Assembly: GCA_002360295.1 (NCBI GenBank)
Contig: DEQI01000390.1
Coordinates: 1-5,598 of the forward strand
Length of the DNA stretch: 5,598 bases
Reading direction: 5' to 3'
Source: Planococcaceae bacterium UBA3370
GTDB lineage: Bacteria > Bacillota > Bacilli > Bacillales_A > Planococcaceae
Made by a program: the position numbers and the translations under genes
Notes under the pieces: model-generated
Told to the model about the DNA's origin: nothing
Databases searched by the model: none
The model's input: only the letters and a program-made list of their open reading frames with translations
Shown: piece by piece, positions 1-5,598 of the stretch
How the letters are laid out: each line of letters begins with the position of its first letter
Numbering within the stretch: the first letter of the stretch is position 1

Positions 1-10
1 AGCATTGAAT

Positions 11-50
11 GTATAAAATGAAAGGCTGTCTTGTCATTGACAAGACAGCC
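11..50 (-). terminator. Rho-independent terminator of the pot operon
   Basis: A perfect 12-bp inverted repeat pairs 24-35 with 39-50 (GGCTGTCTTGTC against GACAAGACAGCC) around a 3-nt loop. On the minus strand the stem is followed by a T-rich run (TTTCATTTTATA, 23 down to 12). The stem begins only five bases after the potD stop codon, so this is the expected end of the regulator-potABCD transcript. The plus-strand side after the stem is also fairly T-rich (ATTATTTTAA), so some bidirectional function is possible, but the better T-run is on the minus side. Confidence 0.9.
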
Positions 51-55
51 CATCA

Positions 56-1132
56 TTATTTTAAGCTCATTTTAAACTTTAAAAAGTATTCGTTATATTT
101 ACCTAACCATTGTAAACCAAGATTTTCGTATACCTCTAACTTTTCTCGGATTTCTTCACCTGGGTAATAACGTTCGTCTTCAATGATTTCGGGATCCATT
201 AAATCCAATGCCGCTTTATTTGGTGTTGAATAACCTACGTATTCTGCATTTTGAGCACTTACTTTAGCGTCTAACATAAAGTTAATAAAAGCATGTGCAC
301 CTTCAATGTTTTTTGAAGTTTTTGGAATGACAAAGTTATCGAACCAAAGATTGGATCCTTCTTCAGGAACGGCATATGTTAATTCTTCATTTTCTGACAT
401 CATATCTGCCGCTTGCCCTGACCAAGTTAAAGCTACAGCTGCTTCGTTATTTATCATAAGAGGTGTAATTTCATCCCCGATAACAGCTTTCACATTGGGT
501 GATAGAGTCATTAATTTATCTGTCGCCTGACGTAATAAATCTTCATCCTTTGAGTTTAAGGAAGCGCCAATCGAATTTAATCCCATCCCCATTACTTCAC
601 GTGCCCCATCCACTAAAAATAGTTTGCTTTTTAGTGAAGGGTCCCATAAATCATCCCATGAATCAAACGTTATGTCGTCCCCAATAATAGAGGGATTGTA
701 AACAATTCCAACAGTTCCCCAAAAATAGGGAACAGAATATTCATTACCTGGATCAAACGGTAAATCTAAAAAATAAGGATCAATGTTTTTTAAGTTTGGT
801 AATTTACTATGATCTAGAGGAATAAGTAAATTTTGTTCCTTCATGATTTCAATCGTATATTCAGAAGGAGCTGCTACATCATAGGCTGATCCACCTTGTT
901 GTATTTTTGTTAGCATCGCTTCATTCGAATCGAATGTTTCATATATAACTTTAATGCCAGTCTCTTTTTCAAATTGCTTAATAATATCTGGATCGATGTA
1001 TTCCCCCCAGTTGAATACTGTTAATGTATCTTTGCTCCCTTTATTACTTGCCGATTGCATTTGATCTGCTGCTACAAATAAAAGTGCACAAGTAATAATA
1101 ATGGCAATAGTAGCTTGTACTAGACCTCTCAT
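56..1132 (-). CDS. potD: Spermidine/putrescine ABC transporter substrate-binding protein PotD
   Basis: This 358-aa extracellular polyamine-binding protein delivers spermidine or putrescine to the PotABC permease. It has the bacterial periplasmic-binding-protein fold, and its length is close to E. coli PotD (348 aa). Pocket residues known from E. coli PotD can be matched by eye: W42 and Y45 (FNWGEY), S90 and Y92 (PSEY), E179 (GAREV), W237 (LTWSG), W263 and D265 (LWFDN), and Y301 (GYSTP). The position matching E. coli Asp168 appears to be Gly176. Residues 4-22 form a hydrophobic export segment with only one preceding basic residue. Its only cysteine, C15, follows ITT-like residues (I-I-T) rather than a canonical lipobox, so lipoprotein processing is uncertain. 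The start ATG overlaps the potC stop (ATGA), and GGAGGG lies 6 nt upstream at 1144-1139. This is the last gene of the operon. The polyamine family is clear; the preferred ligand is not. Confidence 0.95.
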   Translation of the reverse strand: MRGLVQATIAIIITCALLFVAADQMQSASNKGSKDTLTVFNWGEYIDPDIIKQFEKETGIKVIYETFDSNEAMLTKIQQGGSAYDVAAPSEYTIEIMKEQNLLIPLDHSKLPNLKNIDPYFLDLPFDPGNEYSVPYFWGTVGIVYNPSIIGDDITFDSWDDLWDPSLKSKLFLVDGAREVMGMGLNSIGASLNSKDEDLLRQATDKLMTLSPNVKAVIGDEITPLMINNEAAVALTWSGQAADMMSENEELTYAVPEEGSNLWFDNFVIPKTSKNIEGAHAFINFMLDAKVSAQNAEYVGYSTPNKAALDLMDPEIIEDERYYPGEEIREKLEVYENLGLQWLGKYNEYFLKFKMSLK

Positions 1133-1929
1133 TTGTAACCCTCCGCTTTCGTTTGTTTTGAACGATTATTAACAAAATAATAACCAATTACGACTAGCAC
1201 AGTAATAACAAAAATTAACCCTGAGATCGCATTAATGGTTAGTGTAATTCCTGCTCGTGCCATTGAATAGATTTCAACGGATAATGTACTAAAGCCATTC
1301 CCTGTGACGAAAAATGTCACTGCAAAGTCATCGAGTGAATAAGTGAGTGCCATAAAAAATCCAGCAAAAATACCAGGAGAGATATACGGTAACACGACAC
1401 GTGTTAATACATCGCGTTTGGAAGCACCTAGATCATGAGCAGCATCAATTAAAGATGTATTCATTTCAAGTAACTTTGGTAAAACCATTAATACAACAAT
1501 CGGTACGCTAAATGCAATATGAGAGACAAGCACGGAAGCAAAACCAAGTTTTACACCAATCGTTGTAAATAAAATTAAAAAGCTCGCACCAATGACAACG
1601 TCAGGACTTACGATTAATACGTTATTTAACGATAATAATGTATTGCGCATTTTTTTGTTTTTTACAGATACAATGCCAATTGCCCCAAATGTACCGATAA
1701 TGGTTGCAATTAAACCAGAAAGTAAGGCAATAAGCACCGTATTAATTAAAATAATAATTAAACGTGAATCTTCAAAAACAGCGGCATAATGTTCCAAAGT
1801 AAATGATTCAAAATGATTCATATTGCCGCCGCTGTTAAAGGAATAAAAAATAAGATAAAAGATTGGCGCGTATAAAATGATGAAAACAACCGCCAAATAA
1901 ACTTTTGAAGCAGACGATAATTTTTTCAT
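1129..1929 (-). CDS. potC: Spermidine/putrescine ABC transporter permease PotC
   Basis: This 266-aa inner-membrane permease pairs with PotB to form the translocation channel of the polyamine importer. Hydrophobic segments are visible at roughly residues 9-31, 56-85, 102-124, 130-150, 185-208 and 232-253, consistent with six helices. The cytoplasmic EAA loop that docks on the ATPase is clear at 162-181 (DAAHDLGAS, then VVLP). A SLDDF motif at 198-202 is typical of PotC-type permeases. The length agrees with E. coli PotC (264 aa). The start ATG shares one base with the potB stop (TAATG). An excellent AAAGGAGGT site at 1946-1938, 8 nt upstream, lies inside the potB codons for Lys-Gly-Gly. The stop overlaps the potD start by 4 nt. 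Confidence 0.95.
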   Translation of the reverse strand: MKKLSSASKVYLAVVFIILYAPIFYLIFYSFNSGGNMNHFESFTLEHYAAVFEDSRLIIILINTVLIALLSGLIATIIGTFGAIGIVSVKNKKMRNTLLSLNNVLIVSPDVVIGASFLILFTTIGVKLGFASVLVSHIAFSVPIVVLMVLPKLLEMNTSLIDAAHDLGASKRDVLTRVVLPYISPGIFAGFFMALTYSLDDFAVTFFVTGNGFSTLSVEIYSMARAGITLTINAISGLIFVITVLVVIGYYFVNNRSKQTKAEGYK

Positions 1930-2735
1930 TATACGCTACCTCCTTTAGATTTCTGACCTGTTAATAACATGATGAGCACCATGAATACGATTAAGAATAC
2001 GGCTATTGTAGACCCCATGCCCCAGTTTTGAGAGACAAGGAATTGCTGTTCAATAGCTGTACCTAGTGTAATGACTTTGTTACCAGCTATTAATCGTGTA
2101 ATCATAAATAATGAAAGTGCTGGAATGAAAGTCACTTGTATACCAGACTTTACGCCGTCAATTGTTAACGGAAATACGACACGGCGAAACGTTGTAAAGC
2201 TTGATGCACCAAGGTCTCGCGCTGCATAAACAAGTGCCGGATTTAATTTATCAAGCGAGTTGAAAATCGGAATAATCATAAATGGAATGAAAATATACAC
2301 CGATACGAAAACGAAACTAAAGTCTGTAAATAAAAATTGCTGAGGGTTAAATCCAAATACTTCGATCAATGCATTGATCGGACCGTATAACCCAAAAATG
2401 CCTATAAACGCATATGTTTTTAATAATAAGTTAATCCATGACGGAATAATAATTAATAGTAACCAAAGTTGTTTATGCTTCGTTTTTGTTAATAAATAAG
2501 CCGTCGGGTATGAAATAAGTAATGTAAAGAATGTAATTAAAAATGCATACCAAAAGCTAGATAACGTCATTTTTAAATAAGCTGCTGAGAAAAATGTTTT
2601 GTAGTTAGCAAGAGTAAAATGACCTTCTAAATCAAGCATTGAATAATAAACAATTAAAGCAATCGGTGCGATTACGAATAAGCCAATCCAAATGAAATAG
2701 GGAAATAAAGCTCCTTTTGAATTTTTAGTTTGCAT
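1929..2735 (-). CDS. potB: Spermidine/putrescine ABC transporter permease PotB
   Basis: This is the second membrane permease of the polyamine importer and the partner of PotC. With the start chosen here it is 268 aa, near E. coli PotB (275 aa). Hydrophobic segments lie at about residues 12-33, 58-82, 91-115, 138-156, 199-214 and 241-259. The EAA loop contacting PotA is at about 171-190 (AARDLGAS, then VVFPL). The frame stays open to an ATG at 2789, which would add 18 residues, but that codon has no Shine-Dalgarno and lies deep inside potA. GGAG at 2748-2745 is 9 nt from the ATG at 2735 and only 3 nt from the ATG at 2741, so 2735 is preferred, giving an N-terminus MQTKNSKG. It overlaps the end of potA by 11 nt, so translation is probably coupled. 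Confidence 0.92.
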   Translation of the reverse strand: MQTKNSKGALFPYFIWIGLFVIAPIALIVYYSMLDLEGHFTLANYKTFFSAAYLKMTLSSFWYAFLITFFTLLISYPTAYLLTKTKHKQLWLLLIIIPSWINLLLKTYAFIGIFGLYGPINALIEVFGFNPQQFLFTDFSFVFVSVYIFIPFMIIPIFNSLDKLNPALVYAARDLGASSFTTFRRVVFPLTIDGVKSGIQVTFIPALSLFMITRLIAGNKVITLGTAIEQQFLVSQNWGMGSTIAVFLIVFMVLIMLLTGQKSKGGSV

Positions 2736-3831
2736 CTTCATCTTCTCCGTATGATTCAAGTCGTTTATCAAAGTCTTCTTCAGTTTCATTTAATCGCATG
2801 ACATGAATAGCTTCAGGTTCAAAGTCTAAACCGATTTCCTTGCCTACTTCTGCTTTTTTCAGAGAGTGAACAAGCCATTCATTACCATCTTTATCATAAG
2901 TGGAGAGTTCATAGTGTACGCCACGGAATAATTGCGTATCCACTTTTACAACTAATTTGCCTTTTTCAATCGTTGTAATTTCTAAGTCTTCTGGGCGAAT
3001 AACGACATCGATTTTTTCGTTCTTCTGCATTCCTTGGTCAACACATTCAAACTCTTTGCCAGCAAAACGAACTCGGAAGTCATCAATCATAATACCGTCT
3101 ACAATATTTGATTCGCCAATAAAGTCTGCTACGAAACGGTTAATTGGCTCATCATAAATATCAACAGGTGTCCCTGATTGTTGAATTTCACCATTTGATA
3201 GAACGAATATTTCATCACTCATCGCTAGAGCCTCTTCTTGATCGTGCGTTACAAAAATAAATGTTTTTCCTAAGCGCTGTTGTAATTCACGTAGCTCGTA
3301 TTGCATTTCTGTACGTAATTTTAAATCAAGTGCAGATAATGGTTCATCTAGTAAAATGATTTCAGGGTCATTGACAATGGCACGGGCAATTGCCACACGT
3401 TGACGTTGACCACCTGACATTTCAGAAATTTCTCGGTTTCCATAACCTGCTAAGTTAACGAATTTAAGTGCCTCTTGGACGCGTTCTTGAATTTCAGCCT
3501 CTTTTACTTTTTTAATACGTAAACCGAATGCTACATTTTCAAAAACATTTAAATGTGGGAATAAGGCGTAATCTTGGAACACCGTATTGACATGACGTTC
3601 ATTGGCAGGAACATTGTTGATTTTTTTATCGTGGAAATAGACAGAGCCGCTAGTAGGTTCTGTAAAACCAGCGATCATACGTAAAATAGTTGTTTTTCCA
3701 CAGCCAGAAGGACCAAGTAATGTGTAAAACTTCCCTTTTTCAAGTTCGAAATTAACATTATTTAAAACGACTGTTCCGTCATCATATGACTTTGTAACAT
3801 TTTCAAAACGAATAATTGTATTATTATCCAT
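2725..3831 (-). CDS. potA: Spermidine/putrescine ABC transporter ATP-binding protein PotA
   Basis: This 368-aa cytoplasmic ATPase powers polyamine import through PotB and PotC. All nucleotide-binding motifs are intact: Walker A GPSGCGKT (40-47), Q-loop Q86 in VFQDYALFP, signature MSGGQRQR (138-145), Walker B IILLDEP (158-164), D-loop SALD (166-169) and switch histidine H196 in THDQEEA. The signature carries Met in place of the usual Leu, a mild variant. Residues from about 275 to 345 form the C-terminal TOBE-type domain ([10 protein letters not shown] onward) found in PotA/MalK-type ATPases. The tail is acidic (GEDEDAN). The length agrees with E. coli PotA (378 aa). AGGAGG lies 6 nt before the ATG at 3843-3838 and starts three bases after the regulator's stop codon, so the two genes share one transcript. 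Confidence 0.96.
   Translation of the reverse strand: MDNNTIIRFENVTKSYDDGTVVLNNVNFELEKGKFYTLLGPSGCGKTTILRMIAGFTEPTSGSVYFHDKKINNVPANERHVNTVFQDYALFPHLNVFENVAFGLRIKKVKEAEIQERVQEALKFVNLAGYGNREISEMSGGQRQRVAIARAIVNDPEIILLDEPLSALDLKLRTEMQYELRELQQRLGKTFIFVTHDQEEALAMSDEIFVLSNGEIQQSGTPVDIYDEPINRFVADFIGESNIVDGIMIDDFRVRFAGKEFECVDQGMQKNEKIDVVIRPEDLEITTIEKGKLVVKVDTQLFRGVHYELSTYDKDGNEWLVHSLKKAEVGKEIGLDFEPEAIHVMRLNETEEDFDKRLESYGEDEDAN
2745..2748 (-). promoter_or_regulatory. potB ribosome binding site, deciding the start
   Basis: GGAG on the minus strand lies inside the last potA codons (Gly-Glu of the acidic tail). It is 9 nt from the ATG at 2735 and 3 nt from the ATG at 2741. No comparable site precedes the ATG at 2789. 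It therefore supports the 268-aa PotB over the 286-aa version. It is weaker than the other Shine-Dalgarno sites of the operon. Confidence 0.6.
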
Positions 3832-3846
3832 AATACTCCTCCTAAA

Positions 3847-4392
3847 CTATAAGTAAGATTCAGTGGCAACAAGTAATAGCTCTGTGGTTCCATTATGTGC
3901 ATTAAAAATTTGATGATTGGATGTCGCTTCATAATAGACAGAATGTCCTTCTGTCGCAATAAACTGTTCATTTCCAATAACTACTCGAATACGACCTTTT
4001 AACACAAATATAAAAGTTTCAGCAAGAGAAGGTTCGAATAATTTAAACTCTCCTCCACGTTTTAGCGTTAGCAATACAGGCTCCATTTCTTTTTCATTAG
4101 AGGTCGGAATGAGCCATTCAATTTCATATTTTTTGTCATTATCTATATAGCTTGTGCGATCTTCTTTTTTATACACAACATTTTCATTTTGTAAATCTTC
4201 ATCATCGAAAAATTGTTTCGGTGTAGAACCCAAAACTTCTAAAATTGAAAAAAGCGTTTCAATAGATGGAGAATTTAAATCACGCTCTAGTTGGGATATG
4301 TATCCTTTTGTTAAATCTGTTCTTTCCCCTAGCTCTTCTTGCGTTAAGCCTTTTTGTAAACGTAATTCTTTAATCTTCTTGCCAATTTCCAT
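3847..4392 (-). CDS. XRE-family regulator with C-terminal cupin domain (PuuR-like), probable regulator of the pot operon
   Basis: This 181-aa cytoplasmic DNA-binding protein has two domains. Residues 3-62 are a Cro/C1-type helix-turn-helix (IGKKIKELR, LTQEELGERTDLTKGYISQLER, then SPSIETL). Residues about 105-178 are a small cupin beta-barrel (TFIFVLKGRIRVVIG, then EGHSVYY). The length and layout match E. coli PuuR (185 aa), the repressor of putrescine catabolism. In the cupin the usual His-X-His ligands of motif 1 are absent; only H160 is in a motif-2 position. The frame is open for 60 more codons upstream, but those run through the promoter. The ATG at 4392 begins the conserved domain and has AAGGAGGGAG at 4411-4402. 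As first gene of the operon, 15 bp before potA, it most simply senses polyamines and controls its own transcript. The ligand, and whether it represses or activates, are inference. Confidence 0.9.
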   Translation of the reverse strand: MEIGKKIKELRLQKGLTQEELGERTDLTKGYISQLERDLNSPSIETLFSILEVLGSTPKQFFDDEDLQNENVVYKKEDRTSYIDNDKKYEIEWLIPTSNEKEMEPVLLTLKRGGEFKLFEPSLAETFIFVLKGRIRVVIGNEQFIATEGHSVYYEATSNHQIFNAHNGTTELLLVATESYL

Positions 4393-4401
4393 CTTTTTTT
4401 G

Positions 4402-4411
4402 CTCCCTCCTT
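4402..4411 (-). promoter_or_regulatory. Ribosome binding site fixing the regulator start
   Basis: The minus strand reads AAGGAGGGAG, ending 9 nt before the ATG at 4392. The core AAGGAGG alone is 12 nt away, and the GGGAG register gives 9 nt. It supports the 181-aa start over the alternative ATG at 4572, which has no Shine-Dalgarno and would place 60 residues across the promoter. Confidence 0.8.
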
Positions 4412-4413
4412 AT

Positions 4414-4473
4414 AAGTTTAGTAATTTTAAACCGCAAGTATGAAAGTTTACTTTTACAAAACTTTAAGTTTAC
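4414..4473. promoter_or_regulatory. Candidate operator: cluster of AAGTTT/AAACTT half-sites
   Basis: The 5' leader of the regulator-pot transcript contains AAGTTT at 4414-4419, 4444-4449 and 4466-4471, and AAACTT at 4459-4464. The last two form an odd palindrome, AAACTTTAAGTTT (4459-4471), centred on T4465. AAAGTTT at 4443-4449 and AAACTTT at 4459-4465 form a second inverted repeat with a 9-nt spacer. The cluster lies just downstream of the best promoter, where a bound repressor would block initiation or early elongation. XRE regulators usually bind such short palindromes as dimers. That the adjacent regulator binds here is inferred from position only. Confidence 0.45.
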
Positions 4474-4498
4474 AAAAACAAAGATAATTATACATAAT
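4469..4498 (+). promoter_or_regulatory. Possible promoter of the divergent thioredoxin-like gene
   Basis: TTTACA (4469-4474) and CATAAT (4493-4498) each match five of six consensus bases but are 18 nt apart. Transcription would start near 4505, giving a leader of about 90 nt. The -35 box lies inside the operator cluster and the element overlaps the opposing pot promoter, so a regulator bound there could affect both directions. The region is AT-rich, and such pairs arise easily by chance. Confidence 0.3.
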
Positions 4499-4514
4499 AA
4501 CGGTGGAAATTCAA
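4487..4514 (-). promoter_or_regulatory. Predicted sigma-A-type promoter of the regulator-potABCD operon
   Basis: On the minus strand a perfect TATAAT -10 box (4492-4487) follows a TTGAAT -35 box (4514-4509, 4 of 6 matches to TTGACA) with a 16-nt spacer. Transcription would begin near 4480, leaving a leader of about 90 nt before the regulator ATG at 4392. The candidate operator palindromes fall at about +7 to +66. No better pair was seen nearer the gene. Confidence 0.6.
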
Positions 4515-4578
4515 GCGGTTTATTTGTTTTTATGAAAGTTTTTTTAGATGTGCGTTTTACAAAGGCTTGCATATTGTA

Positions 4579-4589
4579 AAAGGAGGAGG
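4579..4589 (+). promoter_or_regulatory. Ribosome binding site of the thioredoxin-like gene
   Basis: AAAGGAGGAGG is a very strong Shine-Dalgarno. Its end is 7 nt from the ATG at 4597; the earlier ATG at 4591 is 4 nt from the first AGGAGG. This excludes the upstream TTG at 4567, which precedes the site, and leaves two starts that differ by two residues (Met-Lys). Confidence 0.8.
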
Positions 4590-4596
4590 AATGAAG

Positions 4597-5028
4597 ATGA
4601 AATTACGTACAATAATGCCTGAATTGGAAGGGGCAACAGCATGGTTAAACCGTAAAACATCAAAGGGGGATTTACGCGGACCGACCATCATTCATTTTTG
4701 GTCTGTGAGCTGTTCATTATGTAAGGATTTATTACCCAAATTATACGAGTTAGCGAATCGTTATCATATTAATTTAATAGCCGTCCATATGCCTCGTAGT
4801 GAATATGACAAAAATATTGCACAAGTAAAAGAAGTAGCTCGATCAATAGGGATGAAGGAACCTATCTATATTGATGATAATCTGTATTTAACACAGCTTT
4901 ATCATACACGTTTTGTTCCTACTTATTATTTATTCGATGACAATCAGTTGCTGCGTCATGTGCAAGTGGCAGGGAGTATGCGACTACTTGAATCTAAACT
5001 TCAACGCTTACAAAGGGAAGGGCAGTAA
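4597..5028 (+). CDS. Thioredoxin-fold thiol-disulfide oxidoreductase (TlpA/redoxin-like)
   Basis: This 143-aa thioredoxin-like protein probably exchanges thiols and disulfides on unknown partners. After a short N-terminal region (MPELEGATAWLN), strand IIHFWSVS leads into the active-site pair C39 and C42 (C-S-L-C). The cis-proline expected opposite is P108 in FVPTYYLFD, followed by the final strands and a C-terminal helix ending QREGQ. The dipeptide Ser-Leu between the cysteines differs from Gly-Pro of thioredoxins and from the usual TlpA/ResA forms. There is no signal peptide or membrane segment, unlike the extracytoplasmic ResA and StoA, so it should act in the cytosol. The start at 4597 is preferred on Shine-Dalgarno spacing; 4591 would add two residues. 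It is divergent from the pot operon and codirectional with the downstream Ktr gene. The physiological role cannot be told from the sequence. Confidence 0.85.
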   Translation: MKLRTIMPELEGATAWLNRKTSKGDLRGPTIIHFWSVSCSLCKDLLPKLYELANRYHINLIAVHMPRSEYDKNIAQVKEVARSIGMKEPIYIDDNLYLTQLYHTRFVPTYYLFDDNQLLRHVQVAGSMRLLESKLQRLQREGQ

Positions 5029-5212
5029 TTTAAGGCTATTAACCATTACTTGAAATTGATTTCCGCTCTCGCCAGCGTACTTTCCTCGTTTTGAAGCCTA
5101 CAAGCTGACTGCAGTTTATTCTTGGTAACGTTTAAGATTTAGTAAAAATTAATTTTGTACATCTACAATAGAGTGCGTTACACTGAAAGCAACAGTTTAT
5201 GGAGGAGAAAGT
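5029..5212. other. Intergenic region between the thioredoxin-like gene and ktrC
   Basis: This 184-bp stretch holds no supportable gene. I see no clear rho-independent terminator after the thioredoxin-like gene; the only short inverted repeats are weak, for example CGCT/AGCG across 5064-5077 and the palindrome ACTGCAGT at 5108-5115. The part from about 5055 to 5120 is less AT-rich than its surroundings and may be a decayed intergenic repeat (see findings). An AT-only palindrome AAAATTAATTTT lies at 5145-5156. It is too short and lacks the features I would expect for a c-di-AMP (ydaO-type) riboswitch. Confidence 0.6.
5155..5184 (+). promoter_or_regulatory. Weak candidate promoter for ktrC
   Basis: TTGTAC (5155-5160) and TACACT (5179-5184) are spaced by 18 nt, each matching four of six consensus bases. 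A start near 5191 would leave a short leader of about 22 nt with the GGAGGAG site. TACAAT at 5164-5169 is a better -10 box but lacks a good -35 at the right distance. The promoter may also lie elsewhere, or ktrC may be read from upstream. Confidence 0.25.
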
Positions 5213-5598
5213 ATGAAAAAAGAATTTGTAGTAATCGGACTTGGTCGATTTGGAGGAAGTATTGTAAAAGAACTCGTTGCTCAAGGAGCCCATGTTATGG
5301 CAATCGATGCTGAAAGTGAGCGTGTTGATGAGTATGCACCAATCGCGACACAAGCGGTCGTTGCAGATACAACAGACGAAACGGTGATTAAGTCACTTGG
5401 CCTCTGGAATTTCGAACATGTTATTGTAGCAATCGGTGAAAACATTCAGGCAAGTATTTTAACGACTCTTATTTTGAAAGAACTCGGAGTTTCGCAAATA
5501 ACAGTAAAAGCACAAAATGATTATCATGAAAAAGTGCTTCGTAAAATAGGAGCAGACTTTGTTGTACACCCAGAACGCGATATGGGTATTCGTATTGC
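5213..5598 (+). CDS. ktrC: Ktr potassium uptake system RCK subunit KtrC/KtrA (partial, 3' end outside window)
   Basis: The first 128 codons of a cytosolic RCK protein are present. Eight such subunits form the ring that gates a KtrB/KtrD-type potassium channel in response to ATP/ADP. The RCK_N Rossmann domain is plain: nucleotide loop GLGRFGGS (residues 9-16), the acidic residue D32 at the end of the second strand, and the family signatures VIVAIGENIQAS (70-81), VKAQNDYHEKVL (98-109) and HPERDM (119-124). The start MKKEF and these signatures are, from memory, closer to B. subtilis KtrC than KtrA, so KtrC is preferred but KtrA cannot be ruled out. The RCK_C domain, which binds c-di-AMP in characterised homologues, would lie beyond the window. 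The ATG has GGAGGAG at 5201-5207. No membrane partner gene is visible here; ktrC is often unlinked from its channel gene. Confidence 0.93.
   Translation, partial: MKKEFVVIGLGRFGGSIVKELVAQGAHVMAIDAESERVDEYAPIATQAVVADTTDETVIKSLGLWNFEHVIVAIGENIQASILTTLILKELGVSQITVKAQNDYHEKVLRKIGADFVVHPERDMGIRI

Noticed and set aside
306..687. Two plus-strand open frames of 74 and 62 codons inside potD.
   Set aside because: They lie opposite conserved potD codons and have no ribosome binding site or recognisable protein features.
2736..2789. Longer PotB start at 2789 adding 18 residues.
   Set aside because: It has no ribosome binding site and would overlap potA by 65 nt. The ATG at 2735 has GGAG at 9 nt and gives the normal permease N-terminus.
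4393..4572. In-frame 60-codon N-terminal extension of the XRE/cupin regulator with a hydrophobic stretch.
   Set aside because: It lacks a Shine-Dalgarno at 4572, runs through the best promoter and operator region, and adds sequence before a helix-turn-helix domain that normally begins at the ATG at 4392. The hydrophobic look comes from AT-rich DNA.
4154..4579. 141-aa open frame on the plus strand antisense to the regulator.
   Set aside because: It is an antisense shadow of a well-supported gene, with low-complexity Ser/Phe/Lys-rich composition and no recognisable domain.
4567..4596. TTG start at 4567 for the thioredoxin-like gene.
   Set aside because: The strong Shine-Dalgarno would then lie inside the coding region, translated as Lys-Gly-Gly-Gly. 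The ATGs at 4591 and 4597 follow that site.
5029..5212. A c-di-AMP (ydaO-type) riboswitch upstream of the Ktr gene.
   Set aside because: Such riboswitches precede some ktr operons, but this 184-bp region shows no conserved pseudo-symmetric core, no terminator before ktrC, and only weak hairpins.
5132..5353. 73-aa minus-strand open frame overlapping the start of ktrC.
   Set aside because: It is antisense to a clear RCK gene, Cys/Ser/Phe-rich, and lacks a convincing start signal.

Overview
The window comes from an AT-rich, low-GC Gram-positive chromosome, most likely Bacillales. Members of the Bacillaceae or Planococcaceae such as Lysinibacillus or Solibacillus would fit. The grounds are strong AGGAGG-type ribosome binding sites before nearly every gene, a Ktr-type potassium channel subunit that resembles Bacillus KtrC more than KtrA, and the protein sequences in general. 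The genus is inferred from memory of protein similarity and was not searched.

The left 4.4 kb is one minus-strand operon for polyamine uptake, read right to left. It starts with a 181-aa XRE/cupin regulator of the PuuR type (4392-3847). Next come potA (ATPase, 3831-2725), potB (permease, about 2735-1929), potC (permease, 1929-1129) and potD (substrate-binding protein, 1132-56). A strong rho-independent terminator (50-11) begins five bases after the potD stop. The genes are packed tightly: 15 bp between regulator and potA, then overlaps of 11, 1 and 4 bp. The Shine-Dalgarno sequences of potB, potC and potD lie inside the last codons of the gene before, so translation is probably coupled through the chain. 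A good sigma-A-like promoter (TTGAAT-16-TATAAT, 4514-4487) precedes the regulator. Just downstream of it lies a cluster of AAGTTT/AAACTT half-sites, a plausible operator through which the regulator would control its own operon.

To the right and divergent is a small gene for a cytoplasmic thioredoxin-fold protein with a CSLC active site (4597-5028). After a 184-bp intergenic stretch, the window ends inside a gene for a KtrC/KtrA-type RCK protein (5213 to beyond 5598), the cytosolic gating subunit of a Ktr potassium channel. These two genes have no obvious functional link to polyamine transport, apart from polyamines and K+ both being major intracellular cations.

I see no mobile element, CRISPR array, tRNA, rRNA or recognisable riboswitch, and no convincing new multi-gene system. 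The points most worth checking are the operator cluster, the atypical N-terminus of PotD, one apparent change in its ligand pocket, the unusual thioredoxin active site, and a possibly decayed intergenic repeat before ktrC.
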